Assembly: GCA_024998595.1 (NCBI GenBank)
Contig: JACOEK010000002.1
Span: 620,001-684,000, forward strand
From: Nitrospira sp.
GTDB taxonomy: Bacteria > Nitrospirota > Nitrospiria > Nitrospirales > Nitrospiraceae
Length of the DNA stretch: 64,000 nt
Reading direction: 5' to 3'
In this document: positions 1-7,220 of the stretch, in pieces
Numbering within the stretch: position 1 is the first letter of the stretch
Layout: each line of letters begins with the position of its first letter
Notes under the pieces: generated by a model
The model's database searches: none
Told to the model about the DNA's origin: nothing
Seen by the model: the letters and a program-made list of their open reading frames with translations, nothing else
Made by a program: the position numbers and the translations under genes

Positions 1-726
1 CAACAACGCCTTCAGCCCCGGTGGCCCGCCCCAGATCGACGCCATGTCGAGCGCTTTCAAAGAGGTCTTCAACTTCTCCCAGGCCTGGCGATAGTGAAAC
101 TGTTCCCAGAGACCGTACCCCAGCGCAAGTTCACCCAGAGCGCGATAGAGCGGCTTCTGGCCCCCGCTCACTCGAGCTTCCAACGTATGGAACAATGTCG
201 CAGCAGCTCTGAAGGATCCTTGATTAAACGCCTCACTGGCCTCGCGACGAACGACGACAGCCGACTCGTCCCAGGGATTGCCCTGGACCCAGCGTCTGGG
301 AAGACCATCGATGAGGATTTCCTCGCTCTCGTCAGACCCTGCCGCATCAACCAGACTGATCATCCGAGACGTCCATGGTTGGCTCACTGTCGCCAGCGCC
401 GCGGCCATGGCAGGGGTCGCTCCGGTCAAATCGACCACCACTTCACCCACGTACACTCCCCAGGTGCGGAGGAGTTCGTGAATGGTTCGCGATAACGCCT
501 GATGACAGGCCATGATGTCCGCCGGATCGGGCGTCACAACCCAATCCCAGCGCTTTGGCATCTGCTGCACCAGTGGCTGCACGGCCTCCTCAACCTGCGT
601 TTTTGCCGACTCCGGCACAAAAAAACAGAGCAGTTCTGGCTGCAGCCGATTGATGACATAGGCCGCAAGTGGCGGGGCATCGGTAAAGGCCAGGATGAGC
701 GCTTTGACGGGAGTATCGGCAGGCAT
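1..726 (-). CDS. CARF-domain CRISPR-associated protein (Cas02710/TIGR02710-like), 3' end cut by window edge
   Basis: The frame stays open from an ATG at 726 to the left edge, giving 242 residues with no stop. Residues 8-40 alternate strand and helix like a Rossmann fold, and residues 99-107 (DLTGATPAM) match the D-x-TGG/A-T-x-x-M motif of CARF domains, which bind cyclic oligoadenylates in type III CRISPR systems. From about residue 160 a helical region (AFNQGSFRAAATLF, then GYGLWEQFHYRQAWEKL) resembles the second half of PF09670 proteins. Family members are usually about 380 residues, so roughly one third is missing. No other cas gene or array is visible. It could be a stand-alone CARF regulator. 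The effector domain, if any, is out of view. Confidence 0.66.
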   Translation of the reverse strand, partial: MPADTPVKALILAFTDAPPLAAYVINRLQPELLCFFVPESAKTQVEEAVQPLVQQMPKRWDWVVTPDPADIMACHQALSRTIHELLRTWGVYVGEVVVDLTGATPAMAAALATVSQPWTSRMISLVDAAGSDESEEILIDGLPRRWVQGNPWDESAVVVRREASEAFNQGSFRAAATLFHTLEARVSGGQKPLYRALGELALGYGLWEQFHYRQAWEKLKTSLKALDMASIWGGPPGLKALL

Positions 727-735
727 ATTCGGCGG

Positions 736-764
736 ACTATACCATTGCAGTCCGGCCGCTTCAA
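736..764 (-). promoter_or_regulatory. Sigma70-type promoter of the CARF gene, predicted leaderless
   Basis: On the minus strand TTGAAG (759-764) and TATAGT (736-741) are 17 nt apart. Only 9 nt separate the -10 box from the ATG, and there is no Shine-Dalgarno, so transcription should start at or next to the start codon. Confidence 0.5.
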
Positions 765-886
765 TGAACGCCGGCTACCGTGGTGGCTACGGTGTACCAA
801 GGGATCTTCCCAGCTCCACTCCGCAGATAGCTTCACTAGAATGAGTAGTCTGCCAGGATTCTTCCAGGACATTGAAGGAACACAGT

Positions 887-1378
887 ATGCCGCAATTGGC
901 TTTTCACCTTATTCTCTGCATCGTCATCGCCGGTGCGATGGGAGGCTGCATGTCGATGAAAGGTGGCTCGTCGACCACGCTCCCGACCAGCGCCTTCTTT
1001 CAAAGTGACGGCAGCGAGCGCGCAACGTTGCGGGCGATTGCAAGTGCCCAAGAACCTCTGGCGAAGACGTGTCATAAAGGTCCGGCCTGCGAAGACGCCT
1101 ACTATATTCGTGGGTTAATCGCGCTCTTTGAGAATCGAGCGGATGCCATTACCATCTTCCAGCAAATGCATATGGCCATGCCTGCGAGTCGTTATGATGG
1201 AGCGGTGGTAGGATGGCTGCATGTGTTACAGGATACTGCCTCATTATCCGTTTCAAGCCAGGCCATTCGCGACCAACTTCGCCAGGAAGTTTTGAGCACG
1301 TTGTTGATCCATTCTGACCTCATCACCGCACGAGGCGGAAAAGACCGAGACATGCACATTGTCGAGCTGAGCCAATAA
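887..1378 (+). CDS. Small lipoprotein of unknown function
   Basis: This 163-residue protein begins with a hydrophobic segment (LAFHLILCIVIAGAMGG) followed by a cysteine at residue 20, which fits a lipoprotein signal with a slightly unusual lipobox. I chose the ATG at 887 because GAAGGA lies 8 nt upstream; an in-frame TTG at 872 would precede the signal peptide. The mature part has two more cysteines (CHKGPAC) and a helical region, AYYIRGLIALFENRADAITIFQQM, that looks like a single TPR-type hairpin. It is divergent from the CARF gene. I do not recognise the family. Confidence 0.6.
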   Translation: MPQLAFHLILCIVIAGAMGGCMSMKGGSSTTLPTSAFFQSDGSERATLRAIASAQEPLAKTCHKGPACEDAYYIRGLIALFENRADAITIFQQMHMAMPASRYDGAVVGWLHVLQDTASLSVSSQAIRDQLRQEVLSTLLIHSDLITARGGKDRDMHIVELSQ

Positions 1379-1758
1379 CGACGCCCCTGCGAGTCTGGCT
1401 TTCCCCCGAATCGAATAGAACCGACTTCTCCTGCCGGTTGGCCACCCGGCTACCCAGACTTCACGCTCCATACTTCTCGATCGGAGATCGTACAAGATCT
1501 TATTGCTGGCAGACACAATAAGTCGTCTTGCTGATACCGTGGAAGAAGAACCCAAGGGAACGAATCATCGTGGCGGTGATTTCAACGAATTATTGCCCTC
1601 AAGCCTGATTTTTCCACTCACTCGATCAACGGATTAGGGCGAGCTCAGTGAACAAACCTGTTGCCCTGCCCAAATCCTTGACGCTCCCGGGAAAGACGCA
1701 TAGACTGCCGCGTGAATTCCTCTGTAATTCCGCGCACAGTGCCGATTGAGGAGAGACG
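1379..1758. other. Intergenic region, 380 nt
   Basis: No convincing gene lies here. It contains a perfect 7-bp inverted repeat (CTTATTG/CAATAAG, 1499-1522, 10-nt loop) with no T-tract, and the promoter of the NfeD operon at its right end. Confidence 0.5.
1678..1706 (+). promoter_or_regulatory. Sigma70-type promoter for the NfeD-stomatin operon
   Basis: TTGACG (1678-1683) and TAGACT (1701-1706) are 17 nt apart. The predicted start near 1713 leaves a leader of about 45 nt ending in GAGGAGA just before the ATG. Confidence 0.6.
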
Positions 1759-2193
1759 ATGAGCTGGTGGCTCTGGGCCTTTCTGGGAATATTTCTGCTC
1801 GGCGGCGAAATGGTCACGCCCGGTGGATTCTACATGTTGTTCTTCGGCATCGGTGCGCTGCTGGTCGGCGCACTGGTCGGCCTGGACGTCATCCAGAGCG
1901 CATGGATGTCCTGGCTGTTGTTTTCCGGCTTTTCGATCGGCTCCCTGCTGCTGTTACGTCCACCACTCCGGCGACTCATGGCAACCGACCGAGGTGGCGT
2001 CTCGCCGGTCGATACGATGGGCGGCGAAACGGCCATCGTGCTGGAAGACATTCCTCCGGACGGCCGGGGCAAAGCGGAATGCCGTGGCAGCACGTGGAAT
2101 GCGCACAACTTGGGCACCAAGCCACTTACGAAGGGGCAACGCAGCCTGGTCGATCACGTCGACGGCATCACCCTGTGGATCAAACCCGAATGA
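1759..2193 (+). CDS. NfeD-like membrane protein
   Basis: This 144-residue protein has two to three N-terminal transmembrane segments (WLWAFLGIFLLGGEMV, GGFYMLFFGIGALLVGALVGL and SWLLFSGFSIGSLLLL). The remainder, about residues 85-144, is the size of the OB-fold (NfeDC) domain, with GGETAIVLEDIPPDGRGKA near its start. It is the short form of NfeD without the ClpP-like protease domain. Such proteins pair with SPFH proteins in membrane microdomain control, and here the stomatin gene follows after 12 nt. The ATG has a strong GAGGAGA site. Confidence 0.88.
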   Translation: MSWWLWAFLGIFLLGGEMVTPGGFYMLFFGIGALLVGALVGLDVIQSAWMSWLLFSGFSIGSLLLLRPPLRRLMATDRGGVSPVDTMGGETAIVLEDIPPDGRGKAECRGSTWNAHNLGTKPLTKGQRSLVDHVDGITLWIKPE

Positions 2194-2205
2194 GGTCACC
2201 CCATC

Positions 2206-3159
2206 ATGGAGGATAGCGGAATGCCAGGCGGACTCTGGGTCGTCATATTTCTCGCGGGCCTCGTGTTGCTGGTCGTTTCAAAAACGGCGCGTGTGGTGCC
2301 CCAACAGAGCGCGTATGTGGTCGAACGCCTCGGCCGATATTCACGCACACTCGGCGCCGGATTTCACATCCTCTGGCCCTTTCTCGACAGTGTCCAATAC
2401 AAACATTCGCTGAAAGAAACCGCGATCGATATTCCCGAACAGATCTGTATCACTCGCGACAACGTTCAGGTCGGCGTCGACGGCATTCTGTATTCAAAAG
2501 TGCTGGACCCGCAACGCGCCTCGTACGGCATCAGCGATTACCGCTTTGCCATCACCCAACTCGCCCAAACCGCCCTCCGCAGCGAGATCGGGAAAATTGA
2601 ACTGGACCGCACGTTCGAAGAACGCACCAACATCAACAGCCAGGTCGTCAATGAACTGGACAAGGCCACGGAGCCCTGGGGCGTGAAGGTCCTGCGTTAC
2701 GAGATCAAGAACATCACGCCGCCGAAAGATGTGCTGGCGGCTATGGAAAAGCAGATGCGCGCCGAGCGGGAAAAACGCGCGGTGATTCTGACCTCCGAAG
2801 GCGAGCGCGACGCCGCCATCAATCAGGCGGAAGGCGAGAAGCAACAGGTGATCAAAGCGTCCGAGGCAAAGAAACAGCAACAGATCAACGAAGCAGAGGG
2901 TGCGGCTGCCGCCATTATGGCGATCGCCGGCGCGACTGCCGAGGGATTGCGCAAAGTCGCGGAGTCTACTCAGATCCCCGGGGGCTATGAAGCCGTGCAA
3001 TTACGCGTCGCCGAGCAATACATCACCAAGTTCGGGGAACTGGCCAAAGCCAGCAACACACTCGTGCTGCCGGCGAATGTGTCGGATGTCGGCTCCATGC
3101 TGACACTGGCCATGAACATGATTACAAAACGGTCTTCTCCCGGTTCGCCTGGAAAATAA
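2206..3159 (+). CDS. SPFH/stomatin-family membrane protein (QmcA-like)
   Basis: This 317-residue protein has one N-terminal membrane anchor (GGLWVVIFLAGLVLLVV). An SPFH/PHB domain follows at about residues 28-185, beginning VVPQQSAYVVERLGRYSRTL and including FEERTNINSQVV. An Ala/Glu/Lys-rich coiled coil follows at about 185-250 (EGERDAAINQAEGEKQQVIKA). Length and layout match QmcA and other paraslipins, which form oligomeric membrane scaffolds and associate with FtsH-type proteolysis. It is cotranscribed with the NfeD gene. An alternative ATG lies five codons downstream. Confidence 0.9.
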   Translation: MEDSGMPGGLWVVIFLAGLVLLVVSKTARVVPQQSAYVVERLGRYSRTLGAGFHILWPFLDSVQYKHSLKETAIDIPEQICITRDNVQVGVDGILYSKVLDPQRASYGISDYRFAITQLAQTALRSEIGKIELDRTFEERTNINSQVVNELDKATEPWGVKVLRYEIKNITPPKDVLAAMEKQMRAEREKRAVILTSEGERDAAINQAEGEKQQVIKASEAKKQQQINEAEGAAAAIMAIAGATAEGLRKVAESTQIPGGYEAVQLRVAEQYITKFGELAKASNTLVLPANVSDVGSMLTLAMNMITKRSSPGSPGK

Positions 3160-3176
3160 CGCCGTCTCGCGGTCGT

Positions 3177-3205
3177 TTGACAGTGACCCGGGGCTTCCCT
3201 ACAAT
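3177..3205 (+). promoter_or_regulatory. Consensus sigma70 promoter for gmhA, predicted leaderless
   Basis: TTGACA (3177-3182) is a perfect -35, and TACAAT (3200-3205) follows after exactly 17 nt. The gmhA ATG begins 8 nt after the -10 box, leaving no room for a Shine-Dalgarno. Confidence 0.75.
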
Positions 3206-3213
3206 TCCTTACA

Positions 3214-3792
3214 ATGAAAGAATTCGCCATCAAGGCGTTCGACGAGAGCGCCGAGGTCAAGCGGCGCTTTGCGCGGGATCATGCCGACAAAATCGTGCAG
3301 GTCGCGCAACTCATCGGCCGCGCCTTCCAAACCGGGCATAAAGTCTTGCTCTTCGGCAACGGCGGCAGCGCCACCGATGCCGCGCACATCGCCGCTGAAT
3401 TCGTCGGGCGCTATAAGCGCGAACGCGCGCCGTTTCCGGCCATCGCCCTCGCCACGGACATCGCCGCGATCACCTGCATCGCCAACGACTACGGCTTCGA
3501 GGAACTCTTCGCCCGCCAGGTGCGGGCGCACGGGCAGGCAGGAGACGTGGCCATTGCCATCAGCACCAGCGGCAACTCCCCCAACGTGCTGAAAGGAGTC
3601 GAAGCGGCCAAAGCGGCGGGCCTCACGACGGTCGCCTGGACCGGCGGTTCAGGGGGTAAGCTGGCCGGAATGGTCGACTATGGGTTCGTCGTTCCTTCGA
3701 CGCTCACGGCTCGCATTCAGGAAAGTCACATCACGCTGGGCCATGTGCTCTGCGAACTTATTGAGGATCACGTTCTTGCCAACCCGGCCTAA
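3214..3792 (+). CDS. gmhA: D-sedoheptulose-7-phosphate isomerase
   Basis: GmhA converts sedoheptulose 7-phosphate to D-glycero-D-manno-heptose 7-phosphate, the first step towards ADP-heptose for the LPS inner core. The 192-residue protein has the SIS-domain phosphate-binding segment FGNGGSATDAAHIAAEF (about residues 47-63), the ATDIAAITCIANDYGFEELF stretch typical of GmhA, and the second SIS motif AISTSGNSPNV. The nucleotide-transfer enzyme of the same pathway lies about 3 kb downstream on the same strand. The next gene starts inside its 3' end. Confidence 0.93.
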   Translation: MKEFAIKAFDESAEVKRRFARDHADKIVQVAQLIGRAFQTGHKVLLFGNGGSATDAAHIAAEFVGRYKRERAPFPAIALATDIAAITCIANDYGFEELFARQVRAHGQAGDVAIAISTSGNSPNVLKGVEAAKAAGLTTVAWTGGSGGKLAGMVDYGFVVPSTLTARIQESHITLGHVLCELIEDHVLANPA

Positions 3793-4774
3793 GCGTTCCA
3801 CGAAATCGTCGACGCCCCCAGCGATCATCAAGCCTATCGATGTCTCGCGTCTGAAGACCTATCCGCTTCAGCGTCGGCACAGCAAGGTGCAGGTCTCCAA
3901 CTTCGCCAAGGTCTGGACCAAAGGCCGTTCGTTCAAGCGCTTCCTCGACTCGCTCCCTGATATTCTGGCGGTCAAGACGTTGCGGGAGGTGGCGCAGGCT
4001 ATTGCGAAGGCGCATCGTCGCGGCCGACCGGTGATTATCGGCATGGGCGCCCATGTCGTGAAGGTCGGTTTGGGCCCTCTCCTGGTAGACCTCATGGAGC
4101 GCGGCATCGTGACCGCTCTGGCCATGAACGGAGCCGTCATCATCCACGACTTCGAGCTGGCATTTATGGGGCATACGTCCGAGGAAGTGGACGCGGAGAT
4201 CGACTCCGGTCGATTCGGCATGGCGGAGGAAACCGGCCGCATGCTCAACGAGGCCATCACGCTAGGCATGAAAGAAGGCCTGGGCCTGGGTGAAGCACTC
4301 GGTTTGTACATCAATCGTCATAAGCAGCAGTTTCCGAATCGTGCCACCAGCCTGCTGGCCACCGGAGCCAGACTTGGACTTCCTGTCACCGTCCACGTCG
4401 CCGTGGGCACCGATATCATCCATATGCATCCGTCCGCCGACGGCGCGGCGATCGGCGCGGGATCCCTGCTCGATTTCCGGCGCCTGGCCGCTGTGGTCTC
4501 CGGCATGGAAGGTGGGGTCTACCTCAACCTGGGCTCCGCCGTCATCCTGCCGGAAGTGTTCTTGAAAGCCGTGTCGCTGGGACGGAATCTCGGTCATTCA
4601 TTGACGAATATCACGACGGTGAACATGGATTTCCTCACGCACTATCGACCCATGACCAACGTCGTGCGCCGCCCCACCCAAAAAGGCGGCAAAGGCTACG
4701 CCCTCACCGGTCATCACGAGATCATGGTGCCGCTGTTGGCCGCCGCGGTCATCGAAGAGCTGTCCGGCCGCTGA
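3776..4774 (+). CDS. Conserved protein of uncertain family, possibly deoxyhypusine-synthase-like fold
   Basis: The likely start is TTG 3776, with GAGGA 8 nt upstream and a 17-nt overlap with gmhA. Starts further upstream would lie deep in gmhA. The protein is 332 residues. Its core has strand-helix units such as RPVIIGMGAHVVKVGLGPLL and VTALAMNGAVIIHDFELAF, then HTSEEVDAEIDSGRFGMAEE and a C-terminal HHEIMVPLLAAAVIEEL. The order (a GxGAH loop, NGA, IHD) recalls NAD-binding deoxyhypusine synthase-like proteins, but this is a weak visual match. Translational coupling to gmhA suggests a sugar-phosphate or envelope role. Confidence 0.7.
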   Translation: MPTRPKRSTKSSTPPAIIKPIDVSRLKTYPLQRRHSKVQVSNFAKVWTKGRSFKRFLDSLPDILAVKTLREVAQAIAKAHRRGRPVIIGMGAHVVKVGLGPLLVDLMERGIVTALAMNGAVIIHDFELAFMGHTSEEVDAEIDSGRFGMAEETGRMLNEAITLGMKEGLGLGEALGLYINRHKQQFPNRATSLLATGARLGLPVTVHVAVGTDIIHMHPSADGAAIGAGSLLDFRRLAAVVSGMEGGVYLNLGSAVILPEVFLKAVSLGRNLGHSLTNITTVNMDFLTHYRPMTNVVRRPTQKGGKGYALTGHHEIMVPLLAAAVIEELSGR

Positions 4775-4817
4775 AGCGCGATAAGCGCGCTCACTCATAC
4801 GGAATCCGCATCATCCG

Positions 4818-5438
4818 GTGACGACCATGATACCCTCTGTCGAACCGCTGCTGACCATGTGGACCGACCTCAATCGCCGGTATTTTCAGGACGCCTTGCC
4901 CCCGATTCCCATCGAATGGAGCCGGCGACTGACTTCCTCCGCAGGCATGTTTGTGTGCCGGGTGGGCCCGAGACATGCACAGACGCACAGTGACGCCGGT
5001 CAGACGCGACGGCGATGCATCCGACTCTCGGCAGTCCTTCTACCAGTCCACAGCTCCAGCCAGCACCGCGAGACGGTCATGACCCTCGCCCACGAAATGA
5101 TTCATCAGTGGCAATACGATGTCCTCAAGCGTCGTCCGAATCATGGTCAAGATTTTCGTCGCATGATGGCGCGCATGAACCTGGACGGCCTCGGCATCAC
5201 GATCTACCATTCGTTGGGCGCCGAGGTGGCCGCATTGGCCAAGTATGCCTGGCGCTGCCAGCAATGCGGCTCCATTTACCGGCGCCAGCGCCGGACTATT
5301 CAACCTCGGCGGCACTTATGCGGCGCCTGCCGGGGACCGCTCCGCGAATTCGCGGTCGTTCACGAGGAATCCCAACCGGAACCGTCCTCTCTTGGTGCCA
5401 TCGGCCGGCAATTCAGCCTCCCCTTCCAATCGAGCTAG
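4818..5438 (+). CDS. SprT-like zinc metalloprotease with C-terminal zinc ribbon
   Basis: The 206-residue protein carries HEMIH at about residues 92-96, inside VMTLAHEMIHQWQYDV, and a third histidine in NHGQDFRRMM. This is the SprT-like gluzincin layout. The C-terminal part has CQQC and, about 30 residues later, CGAC, a zinc ribbon as in SprT/SPRTN relatives. Eukaryotic SPRTN cleaves DNA-protein crosslinks; a similar role here is inference. The start is GTG 4818, with an in-frame ATG three codons later. A translesion polymerase gene begins 6 nt after its stop. Confidence 0.85.
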   Translation: MTTMIPSVEPLLTMWTDLNRRYFQDALPPIPIEWSRRLTSSAGMFVCRVGPRHAQTHSDAGQTRRRCIRLSAVLLPVHSSSQHRETVMTLAHEMIHQWQYDVLKRRPNHGQDFRRMMARMNLDGLGITIYHSLGAEVAALAKYAWRCQQCGSIYRRQRRTIQPRRHLCGACRGPLREFAVVHEESQPEPSSLGAIGRQFSLPFQSS

Positions 5439-5444
5439 GGTCGC

Positions 5445-6638
5445 ATGGCTGCTCGTTGGTCTCGACAAATTCTGTTCGGCGATATCGATGCCATGTTTGC
5501 GTCGGCCGCCGTGCTAGCCGACCCATCATTGGCGGGAAAGCCGGTCGCCGTCGGCGGTCCGCCGCCACGCGGCATCATCGCCGCCGCCAGTTATGCGGTC
5601 CGGCGATTCGGTGTACGATCTGCCATACCGACGATTCAGGCGCTGCGCCTCTGCCCTCAGCTGATTCTCGTGCCGCCTGACCGGCCGTTGTACCAACGTC
5701 TGCATCGCCAACTTCAAGAGGTTACGAACCGGTTCTTCCCTGAAACGGAGTGGACGAGTATCGATGAATTTTATGCGGATACGACCAGACTGCAAACCCG
5801 CCATCCGGATCCCCGCGCATTAGGCCGCACGCTGAAAGCTGACATTCTTCACACGACCGGCCTGACCTGCACGATTGCCCTCGCTTCCGGAAAAACCGTC
5901 GCCAAGATCGCCGCCGATGCGCACAAGCCGGACGGACTGGCCGTGATTGAACCGGGCGCGGAAGCGGCCTTTCTGGCGCCATTGCCGATCCGCTCGTTGC
6001 CTGGCATGGGACCGAAATCCACCGAAGCCATCGAACGCCTGGGGGTTCACACGGTCGGTGACCTGCTGGTCTCTCGCTTCGAACCAGCTCTCCTTCGCCT
6101 CTTAGGCACGCGCCTGGCGGCATTTCAATCGCTGGCTCGCGGCATTGATTCCGATCCCGTGGTGGCCGACCGCGAAACGAAAAGCGTGAGCCACGAGACC
6201 ACTTTCGACGAGGATACCAACGATCCAAATGTGCTGGAGCCGATCATCCATGGATACCTCGAAACGCTGGCGCATGATCTTCGGCTGGAGGGACTGGCGG
6301 CGGGCTCGTTCACCGTGAAGCTGAAGGATTCGCACTTCCACATCACCACGCGGCAGCGGAAATTTCCCACGCCGATGAACTACGATCCAGACATGTGGCC
6401 GGATATTCGCCTCGCCCTCGGCGACCTCATACAGCCCCGCTCGCGCTATCGCCTCGTAGGACTGGGCCTGTCGGATCTGGTTTCGGCTCCTGAACCGCTG
6501 TTCGACCGGCGTCAACGCGATGCAGTCGCTGCCCTGGATCGGTTGATCGAGCGACATGGAGCCGGTGTGGTCCGCCTAGGCGCTCTCCCTCACGGTGAAG
6601 AGGGGAAAAGAAAGCGCATACGTCGCACGCCGGACTGA
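5445..6638 (+). CDS. Y-family DNA polymerase (DinB/UmuC type)
   Basis: This 397-residue enzyme copies damaged templates. Catalytic carboxylates are present: DID at 13-15 and SIDE at 105-108. F18 is the aromatic steric gate, while M17 replaces the commoner aromatic. The fingers segment is AAASYAVRRFGVRSAIP. A helix-hairpin-helix follows (LPIRSLPGMGPKSTEAIERLG), then the little-finger domain. APEPLFD near residue 349 looks like a degenerate beta-clamp motif, followed by the usual RRQRDAVAALDRLIERHG. It is coupled to the SprT-like gene. Pol IV is the nearest label, but the exact subfamily is uncertain. Confidence 0.88.
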   Translation: MAARWSRQILFGDIDAMFASAAVLADPSLAGKPVAVGGPPPRGIIAAASYAVRRFGVRSAIPTIQALRLCPQLILVPPDRPLYQRLHRQLQEVTNRFFPETEWTSIDEFYADTTRLQTRHPDPRALGRTLKADILHTTGLTCTIALASGKTVAKIAADAHKPDGLAVIEPGAEAAFLAPLPIRSLPGMGPKSTEAIERLGVHTVGDLLVSRFEPALLRLLGTRLAAFQSLARGIDSDPVVADRETKSVSHETTFDEDTNDPNVLEPIIHGYLETLAHDLRLEGLAAGSFTVKLKDSHFHITTRQRKFPTPMNYDPDMWPDIRLALGDLIQPRSRYRLVGLGLSDLVSAPEPLFDRRQRDAVAALDRLIERHGAGVVRLGALPHGEEGKRKRIRRTPD

Positions 6639-6730
6639 TTGTGCGATCACCTTGAGTCAGCCACGGATTCGTGGTGGCAGACTTTTTCCACATCCTGCTA
6701 AGATGAGATTTTTGATCCACGCTAAATGTC

Positions 6731-7213
6731 ATGCCCACAAAAGTGACCACGCGAGATGAACTCACCTCCCTGTTGGCCGAGCGCCGGCAGCGGCAGCAAC
6801 GCGTCGTCTTTACGAACGGCTGCTTCGACCTCATGCACATCGGCCATATCCGCTACCTGCAGGCCGCCCGCGACCTGGGTGATCTACTCGTGGTCGGCGT
6901 GAATTCCGACGGCTCCGTACGGGCCCTGCATAAGGGTGCTGATCGCCCCATCGTGCCGGATGTCCAACGTGCAGAAGTCCTCGCCGCCCTGGCTTGCGTG
7001 GATTATGTGGTCATTTTTCCGGAACCGGACCCCGGAGCTCTCATCGCGGCCCTCCAGCCGGATATTCTGGTCAAGGGGGGAGACTGGCCGCTCGATCGGA
7101 TCATCGGCCGGGACACGGTCGAGGCCCACGGCGGGCGTGTGCAAACCATTCCCCTGGTTCCCGGCGTCTCAACCACGACCTTGGTACAACGTATTCGCTC
7201 CACCACGGCGTAA
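6731..7213 (+). CDS. rfaE2: D-glycero-beta-D-manno-heptose-1-phosphate adenylyltransferase
   Basis: This is a 160-residue nucleotidyltransferase corresponding to the C-terminal domain of HldE. TNGCFDLMHIGHIRYL holds the HxGH active site, GVNSDGSVRALHKG binds the sugar phosphate, and KGGDW plus the closing GVSTTTLVQRI are typical of the family. It makes ADP-heptose from heptose 1-phosphate and ATP, so it acts downstream of GmhA. The kinase half (HldE N-terminal domain) and GmhB are not in the window. TAAGAT near 6700 may be its -10 box. No clear Shine-Dalgarno precedes the ATG. Confidence 0.92.
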   Translation: MPTKVTTRDELTSLLAERRQRQQRVVFTNGCFDLMHIGHIRYLQAARDLGDLLVVGVNSDGSVRALHKGADRPIVPDVQRAEVLAALACVDYVVIFPEPDPGALIAALQPDILVKGGDWPLDRIIGRDTVEAHGGRVQTIPLVPGVSTTTLVQRIRSTTA

Positions 7214-7220
7214 GGAGTTC

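Noticed and set aside
6936-7220. 95-codon N-terminal extension of mfd
   Set aside because: It overlaps rfaE2 in another frame, has Arg/Ser/Pro-rich shadow composition and would exceed normal Mfd length.
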